Positions 8,971 through 17,815 of a DNA stretch of 64,000 bases are shown piece after piece; position 1 is the stretch's first letter; each line of letters starts with the position of its first letter. This DNA is from Pirellulales bacterium (GTDB taxonomy: Bacteria > Planctomycetota > Planctomycetia > Pirellulales > PALSA-1355). The notes beneath the pieces are model-generated. The model was not told the origin of the DNA. It searched no databases and saw nothing but the letters and a program-made list of their open reading frames with translations. The stretch lies in assembly GCA_022844125.1 (NCBI GenBank), contig JALHMI010000012.1, positions 218,829 through 282,828 on the forward strand. The letters are read 5' to 3'. A program made the translations under genes and the position numbers.

Positions 8971-11040
8971 TCAGGGACTGGAAAGCTGCTGCCAGAGCGA
9001 CTCGGCCGCCTCGCGTCCAAGGACCGGCGCCTGGCAGGTGAAGTGCTCGCACACATAGACCGCGGGCTGCTCCTGGCCTGCCGACTTTCCGGCGAACATC
9101 GCGGCCAGCGGCCCAGCGCTGCTGATTTTGTCCGGTGCTCGGCACGCGACAACCTTTCGCGGCAGGAAGGTATCCCGCAGCGTGTGTATTGCCGCGGCGG
9201 TCTCGGCCTCTTGTGGATCGCCTACAATCGCGATCTCGGGCGTGGACCCGCGGGCGAGATCAATCGCCACGAGCATCTGGCCAGCGGCTTGCGGGGCGCG
9301 CTCGACGATGCCCGCCGCGGCCCGCATCGTCCGTTCGGCCGCGTCGAGATAGTCGGTGCGGCCGAGCAGCTTGCCCAGCTTTACGAGCGCGAGCGCGGCC
9401 ATCGAGTTGCCGCTGGGGACCGCGTTGTCGTAAAAGTCTTTCTGCCGGGCGATGAGCGCTTCGTGATTCGTTGCCGTGTAGAAGTATCCTCCGCGATCCG
9501 GGTCGACGAAGTGCTTCTGTACATGGTCCATGAGTTCCGCCGCCGCCGCGAGCCAGGCTTCGTTGAAGTCGGCTTCGTAGAGGCTTACCAGCCCGGCGGC
9601 CAAACAGGTGTAGTCGTCCAGGTAAGCTGCCAGCCGCGCCTTGCCATGCCGCCAGGTATGCAGCAGCGAACCGTCCGCCTGACGCATTTCCTTGAGCAGG
9701 AACGCCGCGGCGTGCTGTGCCGCGGTGAGGTATCGAGGTTCGTCGAGCACGCCGGCGGCCTGTGCCAGGGCGTCGATCATCATCCCATTCCAGGCGACGA
9801 GCACTTTGTCGTCCAGACCCGGCGGAATGCGCCGGCCGCGCACTTCGAGGAGCTTAACTCGCCAGCCGGCCAGCTTCACACGAAGCTCGTCCTCGGTGAT
9901 GAGCAGCGCGGTAGCCACGTCGCTCAGACGATGCGGCAGGTGCAGGATGCTCGTGTCGTGTTCGAAGTTGCCGTGCGGCGTCACGCCATACGCGTGGCAG
10001 AACGTTTCGGCGGCGTCTTTCCCCAGCACGGCTTCGATCTCGGCCGGCGTCCAGACGAAAAACTTGCCTTCGACCCCTTCGCTGTCGGCATCCTGCGTGC
10101 TGTAGAACCCGCCCGCGGCATCGGTCATCTCGCGCAGTACGTAGTCGCACGTCTCGCGAGCCACGCGGGCATAGTCGGCCTCGCCTGTGATCAGAAAAGC
10201 ATCGAGATAACACGGCACGAGCAGGGCGTTGTCGTATAGCATCTTTTCGAAGTGCGGCACGAGCCATTCGGCGTCGGTTGAATAGCGATGAAACCCTCCG
10301 CCGAGTTGGTCGTAGATGCCGCCCGCCGCCATCTTGTCCAGCGTGAATCGCAGCACGTGCAGGGACTCGGCATCGCGCGTGCGGAACCAGTGCTGCGCGA
10401 GCAGGCGCAGATCCATGGGATGCGGAAACTTGGGCGCGCTGCCGAAACCGCCGTGCACATGATCGAAAGAGCGAAGCGTCGCGCCGATCGCGCGCTGCAC
10501 GAGGCCCGGCGCAAGCTCCTTCGGTTCGGCAGGGCCTGCGGCCATGCCGGCCAGGTGATCGGTGAGCGACTCGGCCTGTTCGAGAGCTTGCGTGCGGCGC
10601 TCGCGCCAGGCTTCGCTCACGGCGAGCAGCACCTGATCGAAGCCCGGCATGCCGCCCCGCGCGGTCGGCGGCCAGTACGTTCCGCCATAGAACGGTTTAA
10701 GCTCCGGCGTCAGAAAAACTGACATCGGCCAGCCCCCGCGGCCCGTCATCAGCTGCACTGCATTCATGTAGATCTGATCCAGGTCCGGCCGCTCTTCGCG
10801 ATCGACCTTCACGCACACGAATTGGTCGTTCATCAATTGCGCAATCGCTTCGTTCTCGAAGCTTTCGTGCTCCATCACGTGGCACCAGTGACAGGCCGAG
10901 TACCCGATCGAGAGAAAGATCGGCTTGTCTTCCGCCCGAGCCCGAGCAATCGCCTCCTCACCCCAGGGGAACCAATCGACGGGGTTGTTCGCGTGCTGGA
11001 GCAGGTACGGGCTCGATTCGTGGGCAAGGCGGTTGGGCAT
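8971..11040 (-). CDS. DUF255 / YyaL-type thioredoxin-fold protein
   Basis: 689 residues, the usual length. The N-terminal thioredoxin-like domain has [40 protein letters not shown] and the conserved [17 protein letters not shown] with CxxC at 50-53. The rest is an (alpha/alpha)6-barrel like that of N-acylglucosamine epimerases, with [29 protein letters not shown] and [18 protein letters not shown]. Human SPATA20 is the relative. Biochemical function is unknown. It ends 22 bases from the end of larC (convergent), with no obvious terminator in between. No signal peptide, so cytoplasmic. Confidence 0.92.
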   Translation of the reverse strand: MPNRLAHESSPYLLQHANNPVDWFPWGEEAIARARAEDKPIFLSIGYSACHWCHVMEHESFENEAIAQLMNDQFVCVKVDREERPDLDQIYMNAVQLMTGRGGWPMSVFLTPELKPFYGGTYWPPTARGGMPGFDQVLLAVSEAWRERRTQALEQAESLTDHLAGMAAGPAEPKELAPGLVQRAIGATLRSFDHVHGGFGSAPKFPHPMDLRLLAQHWFRTRDAESLHVLRFTLDKMAAGGIYDQLGGGFHRYSTDAEWLVPHFEKMLYDNALLVPCYLDAFLITGEADYARVARETCDYVLREMTDAAGGFYSTQDADSEGVEGKFFVWTPAEIEAVLGKDAAETFCHAYGVTPHGNFEHDTSILHLPHRLSDVATALLITEDELRVKLAGWRVKLLEVRGRRIPPGLDDKVLVAWNGMMIDALAQAAGVLDEPRYLTAAQHAAAFLLKEMRQADGSLLHTWRHGKARLAAYLDDYTCLAAGLVSLYEADFNEAWLAAAAELMDHVQKHFVDPDRGGYFYTATNHEALIARQKDFYDNAVPSGNSMAALALVKLGKLLGRTDYLDAAERTMRAAAGIVERAPQAAGQMLVAIDLARGSTPEIAIVGDPQEAETAAAIHTLRDTFLPRKVVACRAPDKISSAGPLAAMFAGKSAGQEQPAVYVCEHFTCQAPVLGREAAESLWQQLSSP

Positions 11041-11547
11041 GGGCAGGAATTTCGGCTCGATGTTCGCTGTTCACCAGGAATGGACGTGCCTGTATTCTTA
11101 CGGAAAACTGAGAATGGGACACTCCACTTGTCGCTCTTTTAGGTGCCGGGTCAGCCGGCCAGCCAACTGCGCTCGATGGCCGAAACGATTGCCTCGTCGG
11201 CAAATTCGGGCATGATCACGCATTTGGAGTTTGTGCTCAACGCTAGTCCGATCTTTGCGACACCCTCTCAGTAGACTACCTGACTCAAGTCGAGGTTGCG
11301 AATGACGCTTGAACCCAAGTTCACCTTCTATCAAGAAATTGCTGTGATGTGGCCAATGCCTGAGTGGCAGAAAATTTATTGGGGTGAAAGTAAGTGTCGA
11401 TGAGCATGGACAAGGCAAGGTCGAGTTTGACACCTAAATCCTAATTCGATGCGTGGTCAGTGTTTTAGTTGCCTCAGACTCGCGATTGGGTTACTCTGAT
11501 TCGCGCCTACCGAAACCACCTCCGCCTGCGGCCGAAAGATCCCCACC
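11041..11547. other. Non-coding spacer with an AT-richer patch and possible coding remnant
   Basis: Between divergent genes. The part from about 11200 to 11470 is visibly less GC-rich than its surroundings. A 33-codon frame from ATG 11302 (MTLEPKFTFYQEIAVMW...) and an overlapping frame ending KVSVDEHGQGKVEFDT at about 11432 both read like protein but are broken relative to each other. They could be the relic of a decayed gene. No repeat family seen elsewhere in the window occurs here. Confidence 0.35.
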
Positions 11548-13098
11548 ATGCCGCGTTCGAATCACCGAATTGGTTGCACGACCAGCGATCATACGCAGAT
11601 CGGTCGCCGCCGCTTGCTCGAAGCGGGCGGACTCTCGCTGTTGGGCCTGGGGCTCGGCGATCTGCTCCGGGCCGAAGCCTCGCCGGCGCGGACGAATCGC
11701 GGCAAGGCCAAGAGCGTCGTGTTCATCTTTCAGTCGGGCGGTCCCTCGCAGCATGAGACCTGGGACCCCAAGCCCGAGGCGCCGAGCGAAGTGCGCGGCG
11801 AGTACGGCACAACCGCCACGCGGACTACGGGCTACCACGTGTGCGAGTACCTGCCGCGGCTGGCCCAGCGAACCGACAAGTTTTCGATCGTCCGCACGAT
11901 GCATCATCCGGCTGCGCCGCAGTTTCGCAACGAACACGCGGCGGCCACTTACATGCTCCGTACGGGGCGCAGCGAACTGCCACCGGGCGAAAACACCAGC
12001 ACCATCGCGCTGCCGAAGCCGCGCCGCTTCGAGTGGCCGTCGATCGGCTCGGCGATTTCCTGTGCGCTGCCCAGCGGCGGTTCATTCGGCCTGCCGCCGG
12101 CGATCGAAATCCCACGCGGCAACGAACGTCATGCCGGCAGCGGGCCGGGCATGCTCGGCAGCAAACACGCGCCGTGGTATGTCGACCTGGCCGTGCCATG
12201 CCATGCGCCTGACGGCGCGGGAAGCTGCCCCAACTGCTTCAGTCACGCGCAGCCGAACGATCCCAAGCGCGCGCCGGGCAAGCATCCCGAGGCCTGGTGG
12301 GACAACAGCGGTTGCCGCGATGCCTCGTTTCATCTGCCCGATCTGGGCGCGTCGACGAGTTTGAGTGTGGAGAATCTGCAAAGCCGCGCGGCACTGCTCG
12401 ATGAGCTTGATGCGGCCCGACGTTCGCTGGACGCGAATCACGCGGTGCAGTCGCTCGATACCTTTCGCCAGCAGGCCTGGGACTTGATTCTCGGCCAACG
12501 CGGCAAGGACAACCCGTTTGACCTTTCGCAGGAGAACGACGCCACGCGCGACCTCTATGGCCGCGAGGTGTGGGGGCAGTCATTCCTGACCGCGCGGCGA
12601 CTGGTCGAGGCAGGCGTCCGCATGGTGCAGGTGAATCTGCGCGGCTGGGACACTCATCAAAACGCGTTTCGCGACTTGAAAGGAAAGCTGCTCCCTTCGC
12701 TCGACCATTGCCTGAGCGGTTTTCTCGATGACCTGGAAGCACGCGGACTGTTGGACGAAACACTGGTGGTCATGTGTGGTGAGATGGGACGCACCCCGCG
12801 CATCTCGGTGATCAGCGCCAGGGGCAAGAACGCCTCGGGCGAGCCGTTCACTCCCGGTCGCGATCATTGGGGCGACGTCTTCCCGTGCTTCTTCGCCGGC
12901 GGCGGCATTCAGCCGGGCCGCATAATTGGCCAGACCGATCGCACCGGCGGCTTGCCCACGACCGACGCCCACTCAGCAGGCGACCTGGCCGCAACGATCT
13001 TCCACTCGCTGGGCATCGATCCGGCCTTCGAGTTTCACGATGCCGAAGGCCGGCCGTTCCGTCTGTTTCAGGGACAGCCGATCGGGGCAGTGTTGTAG
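11548..13098 (+). CDS. DUF1501 domain protein with Tat signal
   Basis: 516 residues. A twin-arginine signal (TQIGRRRLLEAGGLSLLGLG, RRR at about 20-22) should send the folded protein across the membrane. The DUF1501 features are KSVVFIFQSGGPSQHETWDP, WDTHQNAFRDLKGKLLPSLD, ETLVVMCGEMGRTPRI and GRDHWGDVFPCFFAGGGI, all sulfatase/alkaline-phosphatase-like and probable metal sites. HTPHG-type Cys/His pieces (CPNCFSHAQP) sit in the middle. The function of this abundant planctomycete family is not established. Unlike the copy at 25.0 kb, it has no DUF1549/1553 partner next to it. Confidence 0.92.
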   Translation: MPRSNHRIGCTTSDHTQIGRRRLLEAGGLSLLGLGLGDLLRAEASPARTNRGKAKSVVFIFQSGGPSQHETWDPKPEAPSEVRGEYGTTATRTTGYHVCEYLPRLAQRTDKFSIVRTMHHPAAPQFRNEHAAATYMLRTGRSELPPGENTSTIALPKPRRFEWPSIGSAISCALPSGGSFGLPPAIEIPRGNERHAGSGPGMLGSKHAPWYVDLAVPCHAPDGAGSCPNCFSHAQPNDPKRAPGKHPEAWWDNSGCRDASFHLPDLGASTSLSVENLQSRAALLDELDAARRSLDANHAVQSLDTFRQQAWDLILGQRGKDNPFDLSQENDATRDLYGREVWGQSFLTARRLVEAGVRMVQVNLRGWDTHQNAFRDLKGKLLPSLDHCLSGFLDDLEARGLLDETLVVMCGEMGRTPRISVISARGKNASGEPFTPGRDHWGDVFPCFFAGGGIQPGRIIGQTDRTGGLPTTDAHSAGDLAATIFHSLGIDPAFEFHDAEGRPFRLFQGQPIGAVL

Positions 13099-13124
13099 CA
13101 ACGCGCAGGCATGGGTTTAAAGCC

Positions 13125-13150
13125 AAGAACCCCGCCGGCAAAGCCGGGAG
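13125..13150 (-). repeat. Family A palindromic repeat (A1)
   Basis: Inverted copy of the core AGCTCCCGGCTTTGCCGG followed by GGGGTTCTT. It lies in the 80-base gap between the convergent DUF1501 and panB genes. The CCGGCTTTGCCGG palindrome forms a GC stem, so it may act as a terminator for both. Confidence 0.7.
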
Positions 13151-13178
13151 CTCGTGGATTTCGCCGGCCACCAAACCA

Positions 13179-13976
13179 CTACTTGAACTGCTGCTCTGGT
13201 CCCGGGAACTTTCCAGCGCGGACGTCGTCGCGGAATTCGGTCACGGCTTTGGTGACGACTGCACCGATGTCGGCGTAAGGCTTCACGAACCGCGGCACGT
13301 AACCACTGGTCAGTCCGAGCAGGTCGTGAGTGACCAGGATCTGGCCGTCGCAGCCCGCGCCCGCGCCGATGCCGATCGTGGGTATCGAAAGCTGCTCCGT
13401 GAGCTTCGTGGCCATCGAGGCCGGTATGCACTCGAGCACGACGGCAAACGCGCCGGCCGCTTCGACCGCCTTCGCATCCGCCAGCAGTTGTTCTTCGTCG
13501 CGCTGCACGCGGTAGCCGCCCAGTTGATGCACGCTTTGCGGCCGCAGCCCGCAGTGGGCCATCACCGGGATGCCGGCCGAGACGAGCCCCGCGATCACCT
13601 CGGCCTGGTCGACGCCCCCTTCGAGCTTGACGGCCTGGCAGCGCGTCTCTTTCAAGATCCGTCCGGCGTTTTCGATCGCCTTATAGACGCCCAGGTGGAA
13701 GCTGGGAAACGGCATGTCGACCACGACCAGCGCGTGCGTCGCCGCGCGGCCGACCATCTCGGCGTGATAGATCATTTCGTCGAGCGTGACCGGCAGGGTG
13801 TTGCCGTGCCCCTGGACGACCATCGACATCGTGTCGCCCACGAGAAGACCTTCGACCAGCGGATCGAGCAGTCGGGCAAAGGGGTAGTCGTAGGCGGTGA
13901 GCATGGTGATCCGCTCACCGCTGCCCTTCATGCCGCGAAACTGGGGAATCGTGATCTGGCCCGAGGGCTTTGCCAT
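13179..13976 (-). CDS. panB: 3-methyl-2-oxobutanoate hydroxymethyltransferase (PanB)
   Basis: 265 residues from ATG 13976, the family's normal length. PanB makes ketopantoate from alpha-ketoisovalerate and methylenetetrahydrofolate, the first committed step to pantothenate and CoA. Motifs: ERITMLTAYDYPFARLLDP, VEGLLVGDTMSMVVQGHGNT (metal Asp), VVDMPFPSFHLG, VKLEGG, IPVMAHCGLRPQSVHQLGGY (His/Cys), VLECIPASMA and IPTIGIGAGAGCDGQILV. The frame stays open upstream to 14078, but that part reads through repeat A2 and is unlikely to be translated. Biosynthetic neighbours in the pathway are absent. Confidence 0.95.
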   Translation of the reverse strand: MAKPSGQITIPQFRGMKGSGERITMLTAYDYPFARLLDPLVEGLLVGDTMSMVVQGHGNTLPVTLDEMIYHAEMVGRAATHALVVVDMPFPSFHLGVYKAIENAGRILKETRCQAVKLEGGVDQAEVIAGLVSAGIPVMAHCGLRPQSVHQLGGYRVQRDEEQLLADAKAVEAAGAFAVVLECIPASMATKLTEQLSIPTIGIGAGAGCDGQILVTHDLLGLTSGYVPRFVKPYADIGAVVTKAVTEFRDDVRAGKFPGPEQQFK

Positions 13977-14357
13977 GGCAAACTCGTCGTGGAAGCGGGT
14001 TGGGTTCTGTGCTGGAAGTGGCCTGATGAGTAATTGTCGTTCAGCCCCCGGCTTTGCCGGTGGGGTGTTCATCGACATGCTATTGCGTAAGCGGGATCTG
14101 AATTAGTAGCAACACAGCAAGGCTGGCAGCAAGGTGAAATCATTGGGAAGACGGCTGGACAAAGCCAGACAGTGGCACCCGAATGGCCCCGGTGGCCAGC
14201 ATCTTTGCATCGACACGTAAGGTATTCTACACTCAGGGTTAACGCGGCGTCGGCCGGGCCGTTTTGCCCGCCTGATTTCCGCCCGGCGGGACGCAGGTCA
14301 CAGAACGAGCGGCCAGTCGTGATCCATAGGAAAGGAAGGCGGACGAGGAGGTTCACC
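13977..14357. other. Spacer between panB and a divergent gene, with two repeat copies
   Basis: Holds family A repeat A2 (14043-14070) and a single end of family D (14153-14180, CTGGACAAAGCCAGAC then AGTGGCACCC). The rest shows no gene. A strong ribosome binding site (GAGGAGG) at its right edge belongs to the CDS at 14358. Confidence 0.6.
14043..14070 (+). repeat. Family A palindromic repeat (A2)
   Basis: AGCCCCCGGCTTTGCCGG then TGGGGTGTTC, a variant of the family core. It lies 65 bases upstream of the panB start on the opposite strand to that gene, so here it is a 5' rather than a 3' element of panB. Confidence 0.7.
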
Positions 14358-15083
14358 ATGTTGACGAAAACCCCGATTTTGAAAACCCCGAAGTGGATGT
14401 TCTCGCTGGCGCTGGGTGCCGCGGGTGCGCTTGGTGGCGAGGCAGCGCTCGGGCAGCAGGCCCAGTCGCAGTTTCAAGCGCCCGCGAACTCGCTGATGAT
14501 GGAAGAGACCGGCAAGCTCGAAGGCATGCGCGGCAACATCCTGTCGTTTCGCGATTCGAAGGATGCCGTCTGGTTGGTGCAGGTCAATCCGCAAACGACC
14601 GTGAACATTGCCGGCGAGGCCAAGCTCGACTACCTGCGGACCGGGATGCTGGTCCAGCTCAAGGGAACGATCAACGAAGAGGGAGCCTTCGAAGAGCCGG
14701 TTGCCGAACTCGAAGTGCTCAACAGCAAAGGGAAGCCCACACTCGGCCTGTTCAACGTCGCCGACGATCCAGACGAAGCCAAGCCGGTGCGCGAGCCCGA
14801 GGCCGGCGAGTATCTCGTGCGTGCCCGGGTGATCGGCGTCAAGGACGACGAGCTGAACCTGGTGGCCGGGCGGCTGAAGCTCTCGGCCAAGCCGGCGGAG
14901 GATTTGAAAGTCGTGCTCGCCGTCGACGACCCGACGCTCGCACAGCCGGGCGATGCGATGAAGCTCAAGGCCTGGTTCTACGAGAACAGCCGGCCCAATG
15001 CGATGGCGCCGGGGAAGGCGCTGGCCGAAAGCGTGGACATCACGCTGGCGAATCCGCCGCTGGTAAGCAAGCGCGGGCGGTAA
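14358..15083 (+). CDS. Hypothetical exported protein
   Basis: 241 residues from ATG 14358, with GAGGAGGTTCACC in front as a good binding site. The signal peptide includes KWMFSLALGAAGALGGEAAL and likely ends at LGQQA or nearby. The mature part contains two similar beta-rich stretches (GKLEGMRGNILSFRDSKD, WLVQVNPQTT..., YLRTGMLVQLKGTI; and YLVRARVIGVKDDELNLVAG), suggesting duplicated OB- or SH3-like strands. I do not recognise the family. Its Met-rich VQLKGTINEEGAFEEPV stretch resembles planctomycete exported proteins of unknown role. Confidence 0.7.
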   Translation: MLTKTPILKTPKWMFSLALGAAGALGGEAALGQQAQSQFQAPANSLMMEETGKLEGMRGNILSFRDSKDAVWLVQVNPQTTVNIAGEAKLDYLRTGMLVQLKGTINEEGAFEEPVAELEVLNSKGKPTLGLFNVADDPDEAKPVREPEAGEYLVRARVIGVKDDELNLVAGRLKLSAKPAEDLKVVLAVDDPTLAQPGDAMKLKAWFYENSRPNAMAPGKALAESVDITLANPPLVSKRGR

Positions 15084-15115
15084 TGCGCATTCCGCCTCGA
15101 ATGGCACGTCTGGGG

Positions 15116-15150
15116 TGGCACAGGTGGCCGCGTAGCGGCTCACCTGTGCT
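15116..15150 (+). repeat. Solo family E palindromic repeat
   Basis: TGGCACAGGTGGCCGCGTAG then CGGCTCACCTGTGCT. Compared with the paired E element at 50.2-50.4 kb, the outer stem has changed on both sides together (CGGGTG/CACCCG to CAGGTG/CACCTG), so the hairpin is kept. Lies between the exported-protein gene and DUF4404 (convergent). Confidence 0.65.
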
Positions 15151-15246
15151 AGTGCTCTCACTCACTCAACGGTTACTGACGCCGGGCAGAACTTGCACGG
15201 GTGAACTGAGTACAGTCACCCATGGCACACGTACCGCCCGAATTTT

Positions 15247-15522
15247 TTAGATCCCGATCTGAGCCAGCGCGTCGATGACGCTGCGGAGGTTGCCGGCCAG
15301 CGTCGGGTGCGAAGCTTCGTAATTGCGGAGCGCTTCGCCGAACGTGTCGGCCATGCCTTCGTGTTCCTCGGCCGCAGGCGCTTCTTTAGCCAACACGGTC
15401 CGGGCTTCGGCGATCGTAGTTTCCAGATGCTCCGCCACGGCGGGATCGAGCGTGCGCATCTCAGCAAGCCGGGCCTGCAGATCCTCGAGCGCCTGCCGCA
15501 ACTTTTCGTGACCGCCATTCAT
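15247..15522 (-). CDS. DUF4404 family protein
   Basis: 91 residues from ATG 15522 (MNGGHEKLRQALEDLQARL); GTG 15531 is an alternative. An AGGGTG seven bases before ATG supports the shorter form. The sequence is almost wholly helical and acidic, with LDPAVAEHLETTIAEARTVL and HEGMADTFGEALRNYEASHP ending in LAGNLRSVIDALAQIGI, the DUF4404 pattern. These small cytosolic proteins are of unknown function. Upstream is TAGAAT (15555-15560 on the minus strand) with a TTGACA 21 bases away, too far for a standard promoter. Confidence 0.8.
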   Translation of the reverse strand: MNGGHEKLRQALEDLQARLAEMRTLDPAVAEHLETTIAEARTVLAKEAPAAEEHEGMADTFGEALRNYEASHPTLAGNLRSVIDALAQIGI

Positions 15523-15612
15523 GGTTCGCACCCTATAATCAACGAAAGTAATGCATTCTAGCGGGCTGCACGATTGCCGCCTGTCAAAATTCTATCATGC
15601 CGATACGACAGC

Positions 15613-16215
15613 ATGTCAGAGCCAATCACATCGAATTATCGGCGTGCGGTGTCGCTGATCGAGGCGCTGGTTGTTCTGGCAATCGTGGCACTGCTGGTAG
15701 CGCTGCTCATCCCTGCCGTCCATTACTCGCGGCAGTCGGCCAGACGGACTGCTTGTGCCGGCAATCTGCGTCAACTCGGAATCGCATTGCAGGAAATGTG
15801 GGATTTGCAGCGCGGTGCGCAGGCGAAGCCAGTTCCTGAGGGGGCGATTCACGGCTGGGCGATTGACGTATTGCCGTTCATCGAAGAGCAGGCACTGGCC
15901 GATCAGCTCGACGGAATGCCGATCCTTGACCCCGCCAGCCCACTGCCCGCCGCACGATTGCGACCTTCATTAATGCGCTGTCCTTCGGGGTTCGAGGGGG
16001 ACAGCAGCATCGCAACGGTTCCCTCAGGAGATTACACGCTGAACGGGAGTTACCTGGCGGACGTGAGACTCGATTCACGAATTCCCTGGGTTTATAGCCC
16101 CGGTGTCATCGCCGGCGGTCCCGCGCAGCAATTGCCCCACGGTGGCGGCTATAACGTGCTCTACATGAAGGGAGATCGCCGGCAAAGTGTCGGATATAGA
16201 TCTGCTGATGACTAG
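15613..16215 (+). CDS. DUF1559-like pseudopilin, short form
   Basis: 200 residues from ATG 15613. A degenerate prepilin leader (NYRRAVSLIEALVVLAIVAL) lacks the usual Gly at -1 (Ala precedes Val-Ser-Leu-Ile-Glu), then comes AVHYSRQSARRTACAGNLRQ, the DUF1559 signature. The C-terminus GGGYNVLYMKGDRRQSVGYR stands where the family has F-x-DGHV, with D present but the motif changed. The missing Gly may mean processing differs. It is separate from the other pseudopilin at 3.1 kb. Confidence 0.8.
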   Translation: MSEPITSNYRRAVSLIEALVVLAIVALLVALLIPAVHYSRQSARRTACAGNLRQLGIALQEMWDLQRGAQAKPVPEGAIHGWAIDVLPFIEEQALADQLDGMPILDPASPLPAARLRPSLMRCPSGFEGDSSIATVPSGDYTLNGSYLADVRLDSRIPWVYSPGVIAGGPAQQLPHGGGYNVLYMKGDRRQSVGYRSADD

Positions 16216-16276
16216 CCGCGTCTGGACGACGTTGCCGACGGGCGAAATCGATACGGCACCGGCATATGCCGGCCAA

Positions 16277-16305
16277 TTGTCGATCTTTCCGGCGACCGGT
16301 ATAAT
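16277..16305 (+). promoter_or_regulatory. Predicted promoter of gap
   Basis: TTGTCG (16277-16282), a 17-base spacer and a perfect TATAAT (16300-16305). The transcript would start near 16312 and have an untranslated leader of about 84 bases. The leader includes a short GC hairpin around CGCGCTTTGGCGCG (about 16353). Confidence 0.7.
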
Positions 16306-16395
16306 CGGCCGTTTCCATTAACCCAGCTAGGCGGTGTCCTGCGTCCTGTTCGCGCTTTGGCGCGGGGGCGTCTTTAAGTCTGAAGGAGAGTTGTC

Positions 16396-17430
16396 GTGGC
16401 AATTCGCGTTGCTATTAACGGATTCGGCCGCATCGGCCGACTGGTGTTCCGCAATCTGATGGCCCGCAAGGGCGAGTTCGACGTCGTGGCGATCAACGAC
16501 CTGACGGACAACGAAACCCTGGCCACGCTGCTCAAGTACGACAGCACCCACCGCCGCTATCCGGGCAAGGTCACTTACAACGACAAGTTCATCACGGTCG
16601 ACGGCCACGAGATCGAAGCCCTGGCGATGCGTGACCCGGCCGAGCTGCCCTGGGGACGGCTGAACGTCGACGTCGTCGTCGAGAGCACCGGCTTCTTCAC
16701 CGCTCGCGAGAGCACGAAGGATGGCAAGACCAAGCCGGGTTACGACACGCACTTGAAGGCTGGCGCGAAGCGCGTCGTGCTGAGTGCTCCGGCCAAAGAC
16801 GGCGCCGACCTGACCTGCGTGATCGGCGTCAACGACGACCAGCTGACCAAGGAGCAGAAGTGCATCTCGAACGCGAGCTGCACCACGAACTGCCTGGCCC
16901 CGATGGCCAAGGTGCTCAACGACAGCTTCGGCATCACCAAGGCCCTGATGACCACGGTGCATGCCTACACCAACGACCAGCGGTTGCAGGACCTGCCGCA
17001 CGACAACCTGTATCGTGCCCGGGCTGCCGCGCAGAACATCATTCCGACCAGCACCGGCGCGGCCGCCGCGATCGGCCTGGTGATTCCGGCGCTCAAGGGC
17101 AAGATGACCGGCATCTCGCTGCGGGTGCCCGTACCGACCGGCAGCATTGTGGACCTGACTTCGGTCATGGCCAAGGATGTGACGAAGGAAGAAGTCAACG
17201 CGGCGATGAAGAAGGCCGCCGAAGGGCCGATGAAGGGCATCCTCTCCTACAACGAAGATCCAATCGTCTCGACCGACATCATCGGCGATTCGCACAGCTC
17301 GATCTTCGTGCCCGACTGGACCCAGGTGCTGGAAGGCAACCTGCTGAAGACGCTCAGCTGGTACGACAACGAATGGGGCTACAGCTGCCGCACGGTGGAC
17401 CTGATTGCGAAGATTGCGAAGCTGATCTAA
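16396..17430 (+). CDS. gap: Type I glyceraldehyde-3-phosphate dehydrogenase
   Basis: 344 residues with a GTG start; AAGGAG lies seven bases upstream. GAPDH converts glyceraldehyde 3-phosphate, NAD and phosphate to 1,3-bisphosphoglycerate in glycolysis, or the reverse. The NAD-binding start is [20 protein letters not shown]. The catalytic site is [18 protein letters not shown] with Cys near 162, and [14 protein letters not shown] carries the partner His. The C-terminus has [20 protein letters not shown]. Codon use is strongly biased to G/C-ending codons, as expected for a highly expressed gene. It has its own promoter, and a small Lys-rich gene and terminator follow. Confidence 0.97.
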   Translation: MAIRVAINGFGRIGRLVFRNLMARKGEFDVVAINDLTDNETLATLLKYDSTHRRYPGKVTYNDKFITVDGHEIEALAMRDPAELPWGRLNVDVVVESTGFFTARESTKDGKTKPGYDTHLKAGAKRVVLSAPAKDGADLTCVIGVNDDQLTKEQKCISNASCTTNCLAPMAKVLNDSFGITKALMTTVHAYTNDQRLQDLPHDNLYRARAAAQNIIPTSTGAAAAIGLVIPALKGKMTGISLRVPVPTGSIVDLTSVMAKDVTKEEVNAAMKKAAEGPMKGILSYNEDPIVSTDIIGDSHSSIFVPDWTQVLEGNLLKTLSWYDNEWGYSCRTVDLIAKIAKLI

Positions 17431-17531
17431 TTCGAGACCAACAGCGCGCGGGCGTCGATTGCCCGCGAAGCGATTGAAATTATGAAGTCTAGTGGCTGGC
17501 CGCACTCATCACTCCTGGAAGGATTTTGATC

Positions 17532-17633
17532 ATGGGAAACAAGGATCGCCGTAAGGAAAAGAAGAAGCCGAAACAGCCCAAAACCACGGCCAAGCCGGCG
17601 AAGCCCGCAGATCGGTTTGCGAACGGCAAGTAG
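17532..17633 (+). CDS. Tiny Lys-rich protein downstream of gap
   Basis: 33 residues: MGNKDRRKEKKKPKQPKTTA then KPAKPADRFANGK. About 36% of the residues are Lys, the charge is highly positive and there is no hydrophobic core, so it is probably disordered and may bind nucleic acid. GGAAGGA lies about eight bases before ATG. It starts 101 bases after gap and is followed by a strong terminator at 17694, so it is likely the last gene of a gap transcript. Similar tiny basic proteins beginning MGxKDxR occur in planctomycete genomes as far as I recall. No function is known. Confidence 0.55.
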   Translation: MGNKDRRKEKKKPKQPKTTAKPAKPADRFANGK

Positions 17634-17693
17634 TCTGCGGAAGCACGATTTGCTCGCGGCCCAGGTCGCGTCCGAAACCGCCGTTGAATCATG

Positions 17694-17736
17694 AACTGCG
17701 TGAGCACTCCCAGTGGGCGCTCACGCAGTTTTTTTT
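17694..17736 (+). terminator. Rho-independent terminator after gap unit
   Basis: A 12-bp perfect stem, AACTGCGTGAGC (17694-17705) with GCTCACGCAGTT (17719-17730), followed by an uninterrupted T run (17729-17736). It ends the gap transcript with the small gene included. Confidence 0.9.
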
Positions 17737-17815
17737 CGCGCCCTCCATCAGCAGTGCATTACGATAAGTCCAGATCGATTCGCAACCATCAGCTTCCATG
17801 CGAGGGCTTAGTCCC

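Noticed and set aside
9043..10239. 398-codon frame opposite the DUF255 gene
   Set aside because: Shadow of a full-length family member with CxxC motif on the minus strand.
15555..15587. TTGACA and TAGAAT as the DUF4404 promoter
   Set aside because: The spacer is 21 bases, outside the usual 16-18.
16327..17505. 392-codon frame opposite gap
   Set aside because: Shadow of an unmistakable GAPDH gene with catalytic motif on the plus strand.
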